The notes below the pieces were generated by a model, which did not search any database, was not told the DNA's origin, and saw only the letters and a program-made list of their open reading frames with translations. Shown here piece after piece: positions 42,497 to 51,648 of a stretch of 64,000 nt of DNA. Position numbers and translations under genes: made by a program. Position 1 is the first letter of the stretch; the number at the start of each line of letters is the position of its first letter. This DNA is from CAWCDJ01 sp963794265 (GTDB taxonomy: Bacteria; Acidobacteriota; Terriglobia; Bryobacterales; Bryobacteraceae): contig CAWCDJ010000001.1 of the NCBI GenBank assembly GCA_963794265.1, forward strand, positions 744,001 through 808,000, in the 5' to 3' direction.

Positions 42497-43378
42497 TCAG
42501 CGGTGGAGAACGATCTGCGAATCCACTTCCCGCGGTGTCGGGAAAGTGCGCGAGATGTGGTCCTGCCACGTCAGGGCTTCTTCGTCCGCCAGCGACCACA
42601 AGAGCCCTACCACCGTACACAGGCTGAGGCACGACCCCGCAAACCGCAGGAGCCGCTGCCGCAGTTCCGGCCGGAAACCATCGAAGGTGGTGAGCCGCAA
42701 GTGAGTCCAGCGCATGCCCGGCGTTTCCGAACAGGCAATTGCAAACACACTTCCGTAGGCGAACGCCAGCACCAGAAGGGCGCCTCCAAAGACGACCAGG
42801 TTGAGCCGGTCGAGTGAGATCTCTCCGCCCAACAGCAAGTAGGTCGCCAGGAAGAGTCCGTAGCCGATCAGCACCATGGCCCAATCGAGGGCTCCGGCCA
42901 CCGCGCGGTGCAGCGCTGTTGCCACGGGCGCCTCACAATAGATCACCGCTTCGACCGTCGTTCCCAGGGTGCGCGGCTTCGGCGCCGCGGGGAGCAAAAA
43001 ATCAAGCCGTTCCTGGGTCTCGGGAACCCGACTTCGACGGGTGGCAGGTTTACCGGCGCTTGCGGGAGCCTTGACTCGCGGACGCGGCGCCGGTTTCGGC
43101 GGCACGTAGTCCTCAAACGGAATGACGTTCGACTGCGAGCGCACGGGGAACAGCGAACCCTGCACCGGCCGGGCCAGCCCGGAGGCGCGCGGCAGCAACG
43201 CCGGCGCGGGTTCTTCCACCGCGCGGGCACGCGGCGCCGGATGGAGCTGCGGCGCTGTCGCCCCGGACATCCGCGGCGGAGCAAATTCGGCGGTCAGCCT
43301 GTCTCCCGGACGCCGCCCACACCGCCGGCAGCGATGCTCTCCTTCGGCATTACGCGAACCACAATACCCGCAAGTCAT
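42497..43378 (-). CDS. Zinc-ribbon and RDD-domain membrane protein
   Basis: 293 residues. N-terminal zinc ribbon with Cys at 3, 6, 17 and 20 (CGYC, CRRC). A Pro/Arg/Ala-rich linker runs to about residue 150. The RDD domain follows with three membrane segments: ALDWAMVLIGYGLFLATYLL, LVVFGGALLVLAFAYGSVFA and LRFAGSCLSLCTVVGLLWSL, with TPGMRWTHLRLTTFDG typical of RDD. Function unknown (RDD proteins are linked to ion exchange or stress). Divergent from lptD. Confidence 0.85.
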   Translation of the reverse strand: MTCGYCGSRNAEGEHRCRRCGRRPGDRLTAEFAPPRMSGATAPQLHPAPRARAVEEPAPALLPRASGLARPVQGSLFPVRSQSNVIPFEDYVPPKPAPRPRVKAPASAGKPATRRSRVPETQERLDFLLPAAPKPRTLGTTVEAVIYCEAPVATALHRAVAGALDWAMVLIGYGLFLATYLLLGGEISLDRLNLVVFGGALLVLAFAYGSVFAIACSETPGMRWTHLRLTTFDGFRPELRQRLLRFAGSCLSLCTVVGLLWSLADEEALTWQDHISRTFPTPREVDSQIVLHR

Positions 43379-43485
43379 TTCACTCCAAGCTTTTCGAAGG
43401 GCCGCAACATTCCTTCGCGGAACTGTGTTACTTTTTCGGATTGAGGCACTACCACTTCAGCAGTCCTCTCACATTTCTTAACATA

Positions 43486-45879
43486 ATGGTGCCCGCTTGT
43501 CACGAAAAATCTTCGAGTAATAGATATCTTTTTCGTTTCAGCCTGTTGCTACCGCTGGTCTTAGCCACCGCGCTCCCTGCCCAGCAGGTGACCACGCGCG
43601 AGGTCCCGCCCCCTTCCGTCGCTCCGAAAACGATCCCCCAGGGCGAGTGGAACATCGTCTCCGAAAGTCAGGACGTCGACGGCAGCGTCTACCACCTGCA
43701 CGGGCATCCCGCCGAACTCGAAGATTCCCGGATGCTCTTTAGGGCTAATGAAATCGAGTGGAACCAGGAAACCGGCGAAGTACGAGCCTCGGGCGCCGTT
43801 TTTTTCTGGAATTTCGACCAGAATATGAAATTGTGGGCCAGCCGGGTCGAATACAATACGGACGCTGAACGGGGTAAGTTCTACGATGTCATCGGCGAGA
43901 CCCAAACCAAAATCGTCGCCCGGCCCGGCATTCTCACCAGCAACTCCCCGTTCCACTTCGAAGGGCAATGGGCGGAACGCATCGGAGAGAAGTACATCCT
44001 CTATCATGGCTGGGCCACCAACTGCAAACTGCCGAATCCGTGGTGGCGGCTGAAGGGCCCGAAATTCGACATTATCCCCAACGACCGCGCCATCACGCAC
44101 AACAGCATCTACATCCTCCGCCACTTCCCCATTTTCTATATGCCGTATTTCTTTCACTCCCTGGCGGACGAACCCCGGAAGAGCGGTTTCCTCATGCCCA
44201 ATCTCGGGCATAGCTCGCAGCGCGGAGAGATGTTGGGCATCGGCTACTTCTGGGCCATCAATCGCAGCACCGATGTGACCTACCGGGTGCAGGACTTCAC
44301 GGCCCGCGGATTCACGCACCACGTCGACTTCCGCGCCAAGCCGAAAGCGGGTACGGACCTCGACTTCATCCTCTATGGCGTGCAGGATCAGGGCGTTCCC
44401 GGCAGCGGCTCGCCACCCACCAAGTACAGCGGAATCAGCATCTACTCGGTCGGCCGCTCGGACCTCGGCGACGGCTGGACGGCCGCCGGACAGGTCAACT
44501 ACATCACCTCATTCCGCTTCCGCCAGGAGTGGACCGAATCGTTCAACGAAGCCATCGGCTCCGAGGTCCATTCGAACGGCTTCATCAATAAGAACTGGTC
44601 CACCTATACCTTCGACGTGGTCGCAGCCCGCCTGGAAAACTTCGAATCCACCGAGATCCCGGTTACCGACCCGGCCACCGGCAACACCAACTATCTCACC
44701 AACGCGGTCATCATCCGCAAGCTGCCGGAAGCCCAGTTCTACAGCCGGGATCACGCGATTTTCCAGAACCTGCCGATCTGGTACTCCTTCGAATCCACCG
44801 CCGGACTACTCTATCGCTCGGCCCCCGTGTTCGACAGCAACAATAAACTGATCGACCAGTACCAGACCGGCAATTTCATGAACCGGGTCAATCTCGCGCC
44901 GCATATCACCACCGCCTTCCATTTCGGCGACTGGCTCCACATCATACCCAGCTTTGGCGTTCACGAGACGTATTACTCGGAGGGACAGGCGATCTCCGAC
45001 GGGCACTACAACGTGGTCGGCACCAATTTCGTGCGCAGCGCGCGCGATTTGTCGGTGGACTTCGTCTTCCCTACCCTGTATCGCGTATTCGATAAGAAGA
45101 CCTTCCTGGGCGACAAGCTCAAGCACGTGATCGAGCCGCGCGCGACTTACCGGTACATTACGGGGATCGGCAGCGACTTCAACGATTTCATCCGCTTCGA
45201 CGACACCGATCTGCTTTCCAATACCAACGAGCTCGAGCTATCCCTGACCAATCGCATTTACGCCAAGCGTGGGAACGAAGTGCAGGAAATCTTCACGTGG
45301 GAAATCGCCCAGAAGCGGTACTTCGACCCGACGTTTGGCGGCGCGCTGATCGACGGCCAGCGCAACATTTTTCAATCCACCGCCGATCTCACCGCGTATG
45401 CGTTCCTGGTAGGACCCCGCAGCACCTCGCCGGTCGCTTCCACCGTGCGCGGCAGCCCGTTCGCCGGCCTCGGCATTCAGTGGCAGGCCGATTACGACCC
45501 GCGGTATCACGCGATTGTGGACAGCGCGTTTTCGGTGGACTACCGCTGGCAGAAGTATTTCGTATCGGCGGGCAACAACGAGGTGCACAGCAACCCGCTG
45601 CTCACGCCGTATGCCAACCAATACCGTTTCCGGATGGGCTTCGGCGACGCTAATAAAAGAGGGTGGAACGCCGCGGTGGACGCGGTTTACGACTACCGCG
45701 CACAGGTGCTTCAGTATTCCACTACCCAGGTGACTTACAACACGGATTGTTGTGGATTCAGTGTCCAGTACCGCCGGTATAACATCGGAATTCGAGACGA
45801 AACCCAGTACCGGGTGGCCTTCAGTATCGCCAACTTCGGTTCGTTCGGAACCCTGCGCAAGCAGGACCGGCTGTTCTGA
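43486..45879 (+). CDS. lptD: LPS-assembly outer-membrane protein LptD
   Basis: 797 residues from ATG 43486. A hydrophobic stretch (about residues 15-31, FRFSLLLPLVLATALPAQ) is the leader. Residues about 50-170 are an OstA/LptA-like jellyroll (ADNVYHLHGHPAEL type: VYHLHGHPAEL, ANEIEWNQETGEVRASGAVF). The barrel domain follows: FPIFYMPYFFHSLADEPRKS, GFLMPNLGHSSQRGEMLGIG, YFWAINRSTDVTYRVQDFTA, and C-terminal QYRYRVAFSIANFGSFG-type strands. It inserts lipopolysaccharide into the outer leaflet together with LptE. No LptE gene is next to it. Length agrees with the family (about 780-850). Confidence 0.92.
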   Translation: MVPACHEKSSSNRYLFRFSLLLPLVLATALPAQQVTTREVPPPSVAPKTIPQGEWNIVSESQDVDGSVYHLHGHPAELEDSRMLFRANEIEWNQETGEVRASGAVFFWNFDQNMKLWASRVEYNTDAERGKFYDVIGETQTKIVARPGILTSNSPFHFEGQWAERIGEKYILYHGWATNCKLPNPWWRLKGPKFDIIPNDRAITHNSIYILRHFPIFYMPYFFHSLADEPRKSGFLMPNLGHSSQRGEMLGIGYFWAINRSTDVTYRVQDFTARGFTHHVDFRAKPKAGTDLDFILYGVQDQGVPGSGSPPTKYSGISIYSVGRSDLGDGWTAAGQVNYITSFRFRQEWTESFNEAIGSEVHSNGFINKNWSTYTFDVVAARLENFESTEIPVTDPATGNTNYLTNAVIIRKLPEAQFYSRDHAIFQNLPIWYSFESTAGLLYRSAPVFDSNNKLIDQYQTGNFMNRVNLAPHITTAFHFGDWLHIIPSFGVHETYYSEGQAISDGHYNVVGTNFVRSARDLSVDFVFPTLYRVFDKKTFLGDKLKHVIEPRATYRYITGIGSDFNDFIRFDDTDLLSNTNELELSLTNRIYAKRGNEVQEIFTWEIAQKRYFDPTFGGALIDGQRNIFQSTADLTAYAFLVGPRSTSPVASTVRGSPFAGLGIQWQADYDPRYHAIVDSAFSVDYRWQKYFVSAGNNEVHSNPLLTPYANQYRFRMGFGDANKRGWNAAVDAVYDYRAQVLQYSTTQVTYNTDCCGFSVQYRRYNIGIRDETQYRVAFSIANFGSFGTLRKQDRLF

Positions 45880-45883
45880 GCCC

Positions 45884-45902
45884 CTGCCGCTCACCGCGGC
45901 AG
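45884..45902. terminator. Small hairpin between convergent lptD and hypothetical genes
   Basis: CTGCCGC pairs with GCGGCAG around TCACC, directly at the stop codons of the two convergent genes. No T tract; weak. Confidence 0.35.
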
Positions 45903-46316
45903 CGCGGCATGCCCGATCCGCCGGACGTCCGCCGAGGCGACTTTACCGTCCCGCACCACCAACTCCGCGTGGGCGCTCTTGCCCAGATAGGTCAAGGTGC
46001 TGGCGCCGTCTTCGCCGGTAATCTCCATCGACGGTCTCCCGAAGCGGCGGATCAGGTCGGAGTAGGCAATCCCGGCTTCGATCCTGGCCGGATCTTCGTA
46101 ATTCGCGGCAGCCGCGGCTTTGGTGGAAGGAGCGGATTTCGCGGCGGTTTCGAGCTTCTTCCAGGGTTTGTCGAGCGATTTGCCGGCCGCCCGTGCCGGC
46201 GCGATGGTCGTGGCGGCGCGCGCCGCGCCCAACCCGTACCCCACCATCGCCTGCCCCACCGCCGTGCCGCCGAACACAGTCAACATCAGGAAAACAACCG
46301 GACCAAACCGTTTCAT
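45891..46316 (-). CDS. Small secreted hypothetical protein
   Basis: 141 residues with a signal peptide (residues 1-21, VVFLMLTVFGGTAVGQA). A Lys/Ala-rich middle is followed by a small alpha/beta region IEAGIAYSDLIRRFGRPSME, EDGASTLTYLGKSAHAELVV, KVASADVRR. This resembles the SmpA/OmlA or BLIP-like fold only loosely (RRFGxPS, then a strand pair), which would be typical of outer-membrane accessory lipoproteins, but no lipobox is present. Convergent with lptD. I do not assign a function. Confidence 0.65.
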   Translation of the reverse strand: MKRFGPVVFLMLTVFGGTAVGQAMVGYGLGAARAATTIAPARAAGKSLDKPWKKLETAAKSAPSTKAAAAANYEDPARIEAGIAYSDLIRRFGRPSMEITGEDGASTLTYLGKSAHAELVVRDGKVASADVRRIGHAALPR

Positions 46317-46382
46317 AGGCCGAGCTCCTTCCCCAGTCTGACGGCGGCCGCCGGGAAAGGAAATACTCTCATTCGTTAGGAA

Positions 46383-47903
46383 TTAGCGCCCCGGCTGCGC
46401 CACCGACGCTTTCGCCGCTCGCTCGAAAGCCCAGCCACGGATGTGGTTGATCTGCTCCTTCATGGTGCGCGAGAGCGGCACGACCTTGGCCGCCACGCTG
46501 ATAAGGTCGTGGTCCGTCAGTTCCCGGTCCGCCAGCTTGGACTTGGTCAGGGCCGAAACCACGCACTGCTCGATCTCCGCCCCGGCCCAGCCGTTGGTGA
46601 AGCCTACCAGTTGCTCGATATTGAACCGGCCGGAGTCCTCGCCCCGGCGATTGAGGTGGATCTTGAAAATCTCGACCCGCTCGTCGTCGCCGGGCAGGTC
46701 CACGAAGAAGACCTCGTCAAACCGTCCCTTGCGGATCATCTCGGCCGGCAGCAGGTCGATGCGGTTGGCGGTGGCCGCCACGAACAGACCGGTAGCCTTT
46801 TCCTGCATCCACGTCAGAAAAAACGCGAAGATGCGCCCCTGTTCTCCGCCCGCTTCCGCCGACGTGATCCCCATTTCGATCTCGTCGAACCACAGCACCG
46901 CCGGCGCCATTTCTTCCATGAGCCGGCAGGCCGAGACGAACGCGCCCTCGGGTTTGCCGTGCCGCCCGGAAAAGATTTCGACCATATCCACCCGGTAGAG
47001 GGGCAGTTGGAAATAGGTCGCGATGGCTTTGACGGAGAGGCTCTTCCCGCAGCCCGGAATCCCCATCAGCAGGAGCCCCTTGGGGACGATTTCCGCGCTC
47101 AGCCGGTCGCGCATCTGGAACAGCTTGCGTCTTTCGAGCAGCCACTTCTTGAGGCCCTCGAGCCCGCCCACTTCCCCCAGCCCGGTTTCCGAAGGAATGA
47201 ACTCCAGCACGCCGCTGCGGTTCACCAGCAGGCGTTTTTCTTCGAGGATGGCGGTCACAGAACCGGGCCCCAGCCGCGGACCCACCGCCCGCGCCCGCCG
47301 CAGCGCATACCGCGCCTCATCGAGCGTCAGCCCTTGCAGGGCCGCCGCGATCTGGGAGCGCAGTTCATCGTCCGGATGGCCGTCGGGGAACTGGGAGGCC
47401 GCTTCCTCGCGAACGAATTCCGCCAGTTCCGCCCGGTCCGGCGGCCGCAGGTCGATATAGACGAGGCTTCGCTCCACCTCCTCGGGGATGAAGCGGACCG
47501 GCGAGGTAATCACCACGAATTTTCGCCGGTCCAGGCAGGCGGCGTAAATATCCCGCAGGCGCCTCCGAACCTCCGGAGACTCCCGCAACGGCTCGTGAAA
47601 ATCCTTGAGGTGAAAAATGGCTGCGCCCCGGTCGTGGGCGGCAATGAAATCCAGGGCTTCCCGCGGCCCGCGGGTTCCGGGTTCGGGCGGCATATCCTCG
47701 CGCCGCAGGCCCTCGGTGAGGCTCCAGGTCCAGACCGACATCGGCGTGGACTCGGCCATCCTGCGCGCCACATCGCTCAGAAGGCGCGCCACGCGCTGCT
47801 CCTCAGCCGAGCGGATATAGGTAAGCGGCCGCCCCGATTCGAAGATCTCCCGAATCGTCGCGGCCGCGCGGCTCTCGCCGCCGGTGCTTTGCGGAAAAGA
47901 CAT
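46383..47903 (-). CDS. AAA ATPase of the Ycf46 type
   Basis: 506 residues from ATG 47903. An N-terminal domain of about 240 residues (IRSAEEQRVARLLSDVARRM, FHLKDFHEPLRESPEVRRRL, VVITSPVRFIPEEVERSLVY) is followed by an AAA domain: GIPGCGKSLSVKAIATYFQL (Walker A, about 280), VLWFDEIEMGI (Walker B), FVAATANRIDLLPAEMIRKGRFDEVFFVDL (split sensor 1 and Arg finger region) and GAEIEQCVVSAL. The order matches the Ycf46/FtsH-related ATPases of cyanobacteria and plastids, whose substrate is uncertain. Lies downstream of the ROK gene on the same strand. Confidence 0.85.
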   Translation of the reverse strand: MSFPQSTGGESRAAATIREIFESGRPLTYIRSAEEQRVARLLSDVARRMAESTPMSVWTWSLTEGLRREDMPPEPGTRGPREALDFIAAHDRGAAIFHLKDFHEPLRESPEVRRRLRDIYAACLDRRKFVVITSPVRFIPEEVERSLVYIDLRPPDRAELAEFVREEAASQFPDGHPDDELRSQIAAALQGLTLDEARYALRRARAVGPRLGPGSVTAILEEKRLLVNRSGVLEFIPSETGLGEVGGLEGLKKWLLERRKLFQMRDRLSAEIVPKGLLLMGIPGCGKSLSVKAIATYFQLPLYRVDMVEIFSGRHGKPEGAFVSACRLMEEMAPAVLWFDEIEMGITSAEAGGEQGRIFAFFLTWMQEKATGLFVAATANRIDLLPAEMIRKGRFDEVFFVDLPGDDERVEIFKIHLNRRGEDSGRFNIEQLVGFTNGWAGAEIEQCVVSALTKSKLADRELTDHDLISVAAKVVPLSRTMKEQINHIRGWAFERAAKASVAQPGR

Positions 47904-47949
47904 GTACGTTCTTATTATCGGACGCGGCGGAAAGGCAAAATGGCGAAGT

Positions 47950-47975
47950 GGGCAGGCCAGGAGGCCAACCCTACC
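47950..47975. repeat. REP-like palindromic repeat, copy 1 (variant)
   Basis: A variant of the 26-base element found twice at 49155 and 49327: GGGCAGGCCAGGAGGCCAAC followed by CCTACC. It lies at the 3' end of the ROK gene, whose stop codon (47971-47973) falls inside it. The hairpin arms are GGGCAGGCC and GGCCAACCC. Confidence 0.6.
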
Positions 47976-48981
47976 CTCGCACCAGGTGAAGCGCCTCGAT
48001 GGCCGCACCGCGCGCGCCGGCGGTGTCTCCGTTGGGCATGATGTGAATCGGGATGTCCGCCTGCTCCTCCCGCTGGCCGGGCATACCGGCGCGGGTCTCT
48101 TCGATGAACCACTGCTGGAATTCGGCGCAGGTCTCGATGGCGCCGCCGCCGATGATCAGGGCGTCGGGGTCGAAGGTATTGATCATTTCGTCGAAAAAGA
48201 GGCCCATCGCGCGCGCCTGAACGCGGAAGATCTCCCGGCACATCGGGTCGCCGTTCTCCGCCATTCCCCGCACCAGTTTTGCCGCCTGGTGCTGGTCGAG
48301 CTTTCCCAGTTCATGGCCGAGATAGCAGCGCAAGAAGAAGGGGAGCAGGGTTCTTTCGATTGCTCCGAGCGAGCACAGCGATTCCAGATCGCCCGTGCGT
48401 CCGCAGTTGCAATCCGGCTGGATCCCCTGAATGCCGGGAATGCCGTGGTACGGAATTAGCACGTGGCCGAGCTCGCCGCCGAAGCCCATTCGGCCTTTCA
48501 ACACGCGGCCCTCGATGATGACGCCGCCGCCCAGACCGGTGCCGATCACCGCGGAGATGGAGGTATGGGTGCTGTCGGCGCCGAAGATCGTGAAGTGGCC
48601 CCACAGCGCGCCGGCATTGCCGTCGTTCAGATAGCAGACCGGCTTGCCGAGCCGCCTGGCGAGACCTTCGCGGATGTCGAAACCGGCCCAGTCGGCGTGC
48701 ACGAAATTCGTCGATCCGCGCGCGCTCAGCATGCCCGCCGCGCTGGCCGGGCCGGGTGTGTCCAGACCGACCGCCACCACGTCCGAAAGCGCTACGCCCG
48801 CCCGCCCGGCGGCAATTTTCAGGCCGTCCTCAATCTGCCGCAGGCACACCGCCGGGCCCTCTTTCGACCGCGCCGGATGCTCGCACAGATTCTCGATGAG
48901 AAACTGCTCCCCGGACGTGAGCAGCGTATAGTTGATGGCGGTTCCGCCAAGATCGACTCCTGCCACTACTTGCATAGACAT
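47971..48981 (-). CDS. ROK-family sugar kinase (glucokinase-like)
   Basis: 336 residues. ATP site VAGVDLGGTAINYTLLTSGE at the start, VAVGLDTPGP, YLNDGNAGALWGHFT (catalytic Asp), AVIGTGLGGGVIIEGRVLKG, and the ROK zinc motif GGELGHVLIPYHG followed by CNCGRTGDLESLCS. Near the C-terminus IIGGGAIETC. These phosphorylate glucose or a related hexose; without transporter genes nearby, the sugar cannot be named. It is followed by the AAA ATPase gene after 67 bases. Confidence 0.9.
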   Translation of the reverse strand: MSMQVVAGVDLGGTAINYTLLTSGEQFLIENLCEHPARSKEGPAVCLRQIEDGLKIAAGRAGVALSDVVAVGLDTPGPASAAGMLSARGSTNFVHADWAGFDIREGLARRLGKPVCYLNDGNAGALWGHFTIFGADSTHTSISAVIGTGLGGGVIIEGRVLKGRMGFGGELGHVLIPYHGIPGIQGIQPDCNCGRTGDLESLCSLGAIERTLLPFFLRCYLGHELGKLDQHQAAKLVRGMAENGDPMCREIFRVQARAMGLFFDEMINTFDPDALIIGGGAIETCAEFQQWFIEETRAGMPGQREEQADIPIHIMPNGDTAGARGAAIEALHLVRG

Positions 48982-49154
48982 TTAGATTACCAGGAGGGCG
49001 CGGGGCATGCGGAGCCGGGGGGAAAAGACACTGCGGCCGGATGGAGAGGCGTTGCGGGCGGACGGGGTCTTCGGACTTATCGCCGGACGTGTCCGGCCGC
49101 CACTGGGTTGAGCGCAATCTTCGAGGACCGAGGCGAGCTGGATGGCCCGCGCGC

Positions 49155-49180
49155 GGGCAGGCCGGGAGGCCTACCCTACT
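49155..49180. repeat. REP-like palindromic repeat, copy 2
   Basis: GGGCAGGCCGGGAGGCCTAC followed by CCTACT, identical to the copy at 49327. The arms GGGCAGGCC and GGCCTACCC form a 9-base stem with one mismatch around GGGA. Confidence 0.75.
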
Positions 49181-49326
49181 ATTACTTGCAGGAATTGCGC
49201 GAACACGGATTTCATGGCTCAGCTACCGGGAAATGACGGAAGTGGCCCGGCGCTCGATGCGAACTACGAGGCGGTGAAAAGGAGCCCATATCCGTGGAGG
49301 GTACGCGCGGCGGAGGCTCAAAAAGC

Positions 49327-49352
49327 GGGCAGGCCGGGAGGCCTACCCTACT
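49327..49352. repeat. REP-like palindromic repeat, copy 3
   Basis: Identical 26 bases to the copy at 49155, same orientation, 172 bases away and 25 bases before the ABC ATPase gene. Confidence 0.75.
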
Positions 49353-49376
49353 GAATAGTGCTAAGATTTCTGCCAA

Positions 49377-50294
49377 GTGGACGCCGTACAGATCTCGAAT
49401 GTAACCAAGACATTCGGGGAGGTCACCGCCGTGGACGACCTCTCCCTGTCCGTTCCGCCGGGCTCCGTTTACGGGTTTATCGGGCCCAACGGTTCGGGCA
49501 AGACCACCACGATGCGTATGATCGTGAATATCTTCCGCCCCGACCGGGGCCAGATCCGCCTCTTCGGCGACCGGAGCCCGGGGTCGTGTCCCGAACTCAT
49601 CGGATACCTCCCCGAGGAGCGCGGCCTTTACCCGCGGATGACCGTCGAGTCGCTGCTCGAATTCTACGGCGAGCTGCGAAGCGGGCGCAGCGTAGCGGCC
49701 GAGGTCCGGCAGTGGCTCGAGAAGCTGGAACTGTCGAAATGGGCCTCCCACAAGGTCGAGGCCCTCAGCAAAGGGATGAGCCAGAAAGTGCAACTGATTG
49801 CCGCGGTCATTCCCGAGCCCAGGCTGCTGATCCTGGACGAACCCTTCAGCGGGCTTGACCCGGTGAGCGCCGACCTGATCCGCGGCGCGCTTCTGGATCT
49901 GCGGCGGCGGGGCGTGACCATCATCCTCAGCACCCACGATATGAACCTGGCGGAGACCATGTGCGACTACATCTGCATGATCTTCCGCGGGCGGAAGGTT
50001 CTCGACGGGACGCTCGCCTCCATTCAAGACCAGTACGGCGACGACACGATCCGCGTCTCGTCCGAGGGCGGCGGCGCGGCATTGGCGGGTCTGGACGGAG
50101 TCGAACAGATCCGCGATCTCGGACAGGTGCAGGAGGTCCGGGTGGCGCGCGGGGCGGACCCGCAGGAACTGCTGCGCGGGCTGGTCGGCCGCACGCGCGT
50201 CACCAGCTTTTCCATCGTCAAGCCTTCCCTCCACGATATTTTCGTGCGAATCGCCGGCCCCACGGCCGAGGAGGCGCAAGTTGCGAGTGCATAG
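49377..50294 (+). CDS. ABC transporter ATP-binding protein (NatA/DrrA type)
   Basis: 305 residues from a GTG at 49377. Walker A GPNGSGKTTT (about 36-45), Q-loop region YLPEERGLYPRMTVESLLEF, signature LSKGMSQKVQLIAAV (about 129), Walker B LLILDEPFSGLDP and the His switch STHD. About 80 extra C-terminal residues (YGDDTIRVSSEGGG, PSLHDIFVRI) are of the DUF4162 type seen in NatA-like proteins. Partner of the permease that starts inside its last codons. Likely exports sodium or a small compound. Confidence 0.92.
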   Translation: MDAVQISNVTKTFGEVTAVDDLSLSVPPGSVYGFIGPNGSGKTTTMRMIVNIFRPDRGQIRLFGDRSPGSCPELIGYLPEERGLYPRMTVESLLEFYGELRSGRSVAAEVRQWLEKLELSKWASHKVEALSKGMSQKVQLIAAVIPEPRLLILDEPFSGLDPVSADLIRGALLDLRRRGVTIILSTHDMNLAETMCDYICMIFRGRKVLDGTLASIQDQYGDDTIRVSSEGGGAALAGLDGVEQIRDLGQVQEVRVARGADPQELLRGLVGRTRVTSFSIVKPSLHDIFVRIAGPTAEEAQVASA

Positions 50295-51636
50295 AATTCT
50301 GACCATCGCCAAACGCGACTACATCGCGACGGTCCGCACCAAGGCGTTTCTATTCGGCCTGGTGGTCGCGCCGATTCTGTTCGGGGGCGGTTCGATCGGC
50401 ATGTCGCTGATCAAGGGCAAGCCCGACACCGCCGAGCGCCGCATCGCCGTGCTCGATCATACGGGCGCGGTGGGCGCCGCCCTCATCCGCGCCGCCGGCG
50501 AAAAGAACCGGAAAGAGCTGTTCGACAAAAAGACCGGGCAGCAGGTCGCGCCGCGGTACGTTTTCGAACTGGTGCCGCCGGGCGCGGATCCAAAGGAGCA
50601 GTTGCTGGCGCTTTCCGACCGGATCCGCCGGCGGGATCTGGTGGCAATTCTCGAAATCGGAGCGCAGGCCATACACCCGCCCGAACCCGCCAACCAGGCG
50701 AACAGCGAAAAGAACGAGAACGACAACCCGGCAGCCGGCGTCTCTTACTACACCAACGCGGGAGGCATCGACGAGCTGCGCAACTGGTTCTACGGGCCGG
50801 TGAACGACGGCGTGCGCAGCGCGCGGCTTTCCGAACTCGGCATTGACGTGAGCCACCTCGAAGGGCTCACCGTTTCGGTACCCATTACGCGGATGGGCCT
50901 GATAGAACGCGACCCGGCCACCGGGCAGATCGAGGAAGCGCACAAACGCGGCGAGGTCGAGAGCTTTATCGTGCCGTTCGGGGTGGCGATCATTCTGGCG
51001 ATGATCGTGATGTTGGGCTCCGCGCCCATGCTGCAAAACGTGACTCAGGACAAGAGCCAGCGGATCGTGGAGATGCTGCTCGGTACGGTGACTCCGCTGG
51101 AGCTGATGGCGGGCCGGGTGCTCGGGTCGGTGGGCGTCTCCATCACGAGTTCGGTGCTGTACGTAGCGGGCGGAATTCTGGCAGTGAACGGGCTGGGCCT
51201 TTCGGGCCTGCTGCCGCTGGCGATTCTGCCCTGGTTTTACGTATACCTGCTGGCGGATGTGGTGATGCTTTGCGCCTTCGCGGCGGCACTGGGCGCGGCG
51301 TGCAGCACGCCGCAGGATGCCCAAAACCTGGCGATCGTGCTGCTGACGCCGTGCCTGATCCCGATGTTCACGCTGGTCACAGTCCTTCGCGAGCCCAACG
51401 GCATGGTATCCACGGTACTCTCGCTGATCCCGCCGTTCACGCCGATCCTGATGCTGCTGCGGCAGGCGATTCCCAACGGCGTTCCCGCCTGGCAGCCGTG
51501 GGCCGGGCTGGCGGGGGTAGTGGCCTTCACGTTGGCCACGGTGTGGGCCGCTTCGCGGATTTTCCGGGTGGCGATCCTGATGCATGGCAAGCCGCCGAAG
51601 CTGTCGGAACTGATGCGCTGGGCGGTAAACGGCTAG
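50281..51636 (+). CDS. ABC-2 type permease (NatB-like)
   Basis: 451 residues from a TTG at 50281, overlapping the ATPase gene by 14 bases (a GTG six bases later is also possible). One N-terminal membrane segment (AFLFGLVVAPILFGGGSIGM), a large outer loop of about 200 residues, then five segments between about 235 and 435 (VAIILAMIVMLGSAPMLQNV, LLPLAILPWFYVYLLADVVM, FTLATVWAASRIFRVAI). QNVTQDKSQRIVEMLLG is the characteristic NatB/ABC-2 motif. Works with the upstream ATPase as an efflux pump. The hybrid kinase starts 12 bases after its stop and may be cotranscribed. Confidence 0.9.
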   Translation: MRVHRILTIAKRDYIATVRTKAFLFGLVVAPILFGGGSIGMSLIKGKPDTAERRIAVLDHTGAVGAALIRAAGEKNRKELFDKKTGQQVAPRYVFELVPPGADPKEQLLALSDRIRRRDLVAILEIGAQAIHPPEPANQANSEKNENDNPAAGVSYYTNAGGIDELRNWFYGPVNDGVRSARLSELGIDVSHLEGLTVSVPITRMGLIERDPATGQIEEAHKRGEVESFIVPFGVAIILAMIVMLGSAPMLQNVTQDKSQRIVEMLLGTVTPLELMAGRVLGSVGVSITSSVLYVAGGILAVNGLGLSGLLPLAILPWFYVYLLADVVMLCAFAAALGAACSTPQDAQNLAIVLLTPCLIPMFTLVTVLREPNGMVSTVLSLIPPFTPILMLLRQAIPNGVPAWQPWAGLAGVVAFTLATVWAASRIFRVAILMHGKPPKLSELMRWAVNG

Positions 51637-51648
51637 GGCAGAACGACA

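Larger units (their letters stand above)
48982..49376. other. 395-base intergenic region with two REP-like repeats
   Basis: No protein gene convinces me here. The region holds two identical 26-base repeats (49155 and 49327), a small perfect inverted repeat GCCGGAC-GT-GTCCGGC at 49082-49097, and otherwise Arg/Gly-rich chance frames. A frame around 49214 encodes a peptide ending AGRPGGLPY, but this is a translation of the repeat itself. Confidence 0.6.

Noticed and set aside
46443..48041. 532-codon plus-strand frame
   Set aside because: Antisense to the AAA ATPase, whose Walker A and B motifs are clear on the other strand.
49142..49354. 70-codon frame ending AGRPGGLPY
   Set aside because: It is largely a translation of the two REP-like repeats, with no ribosome site and no family.
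48982..49376. Possible small RNA or riboswitch in the intergenic region
   Set aside because: The inverted repeats there are explained by the REP-like copies and one short palindrome; I see no conserved aptamer pattern.
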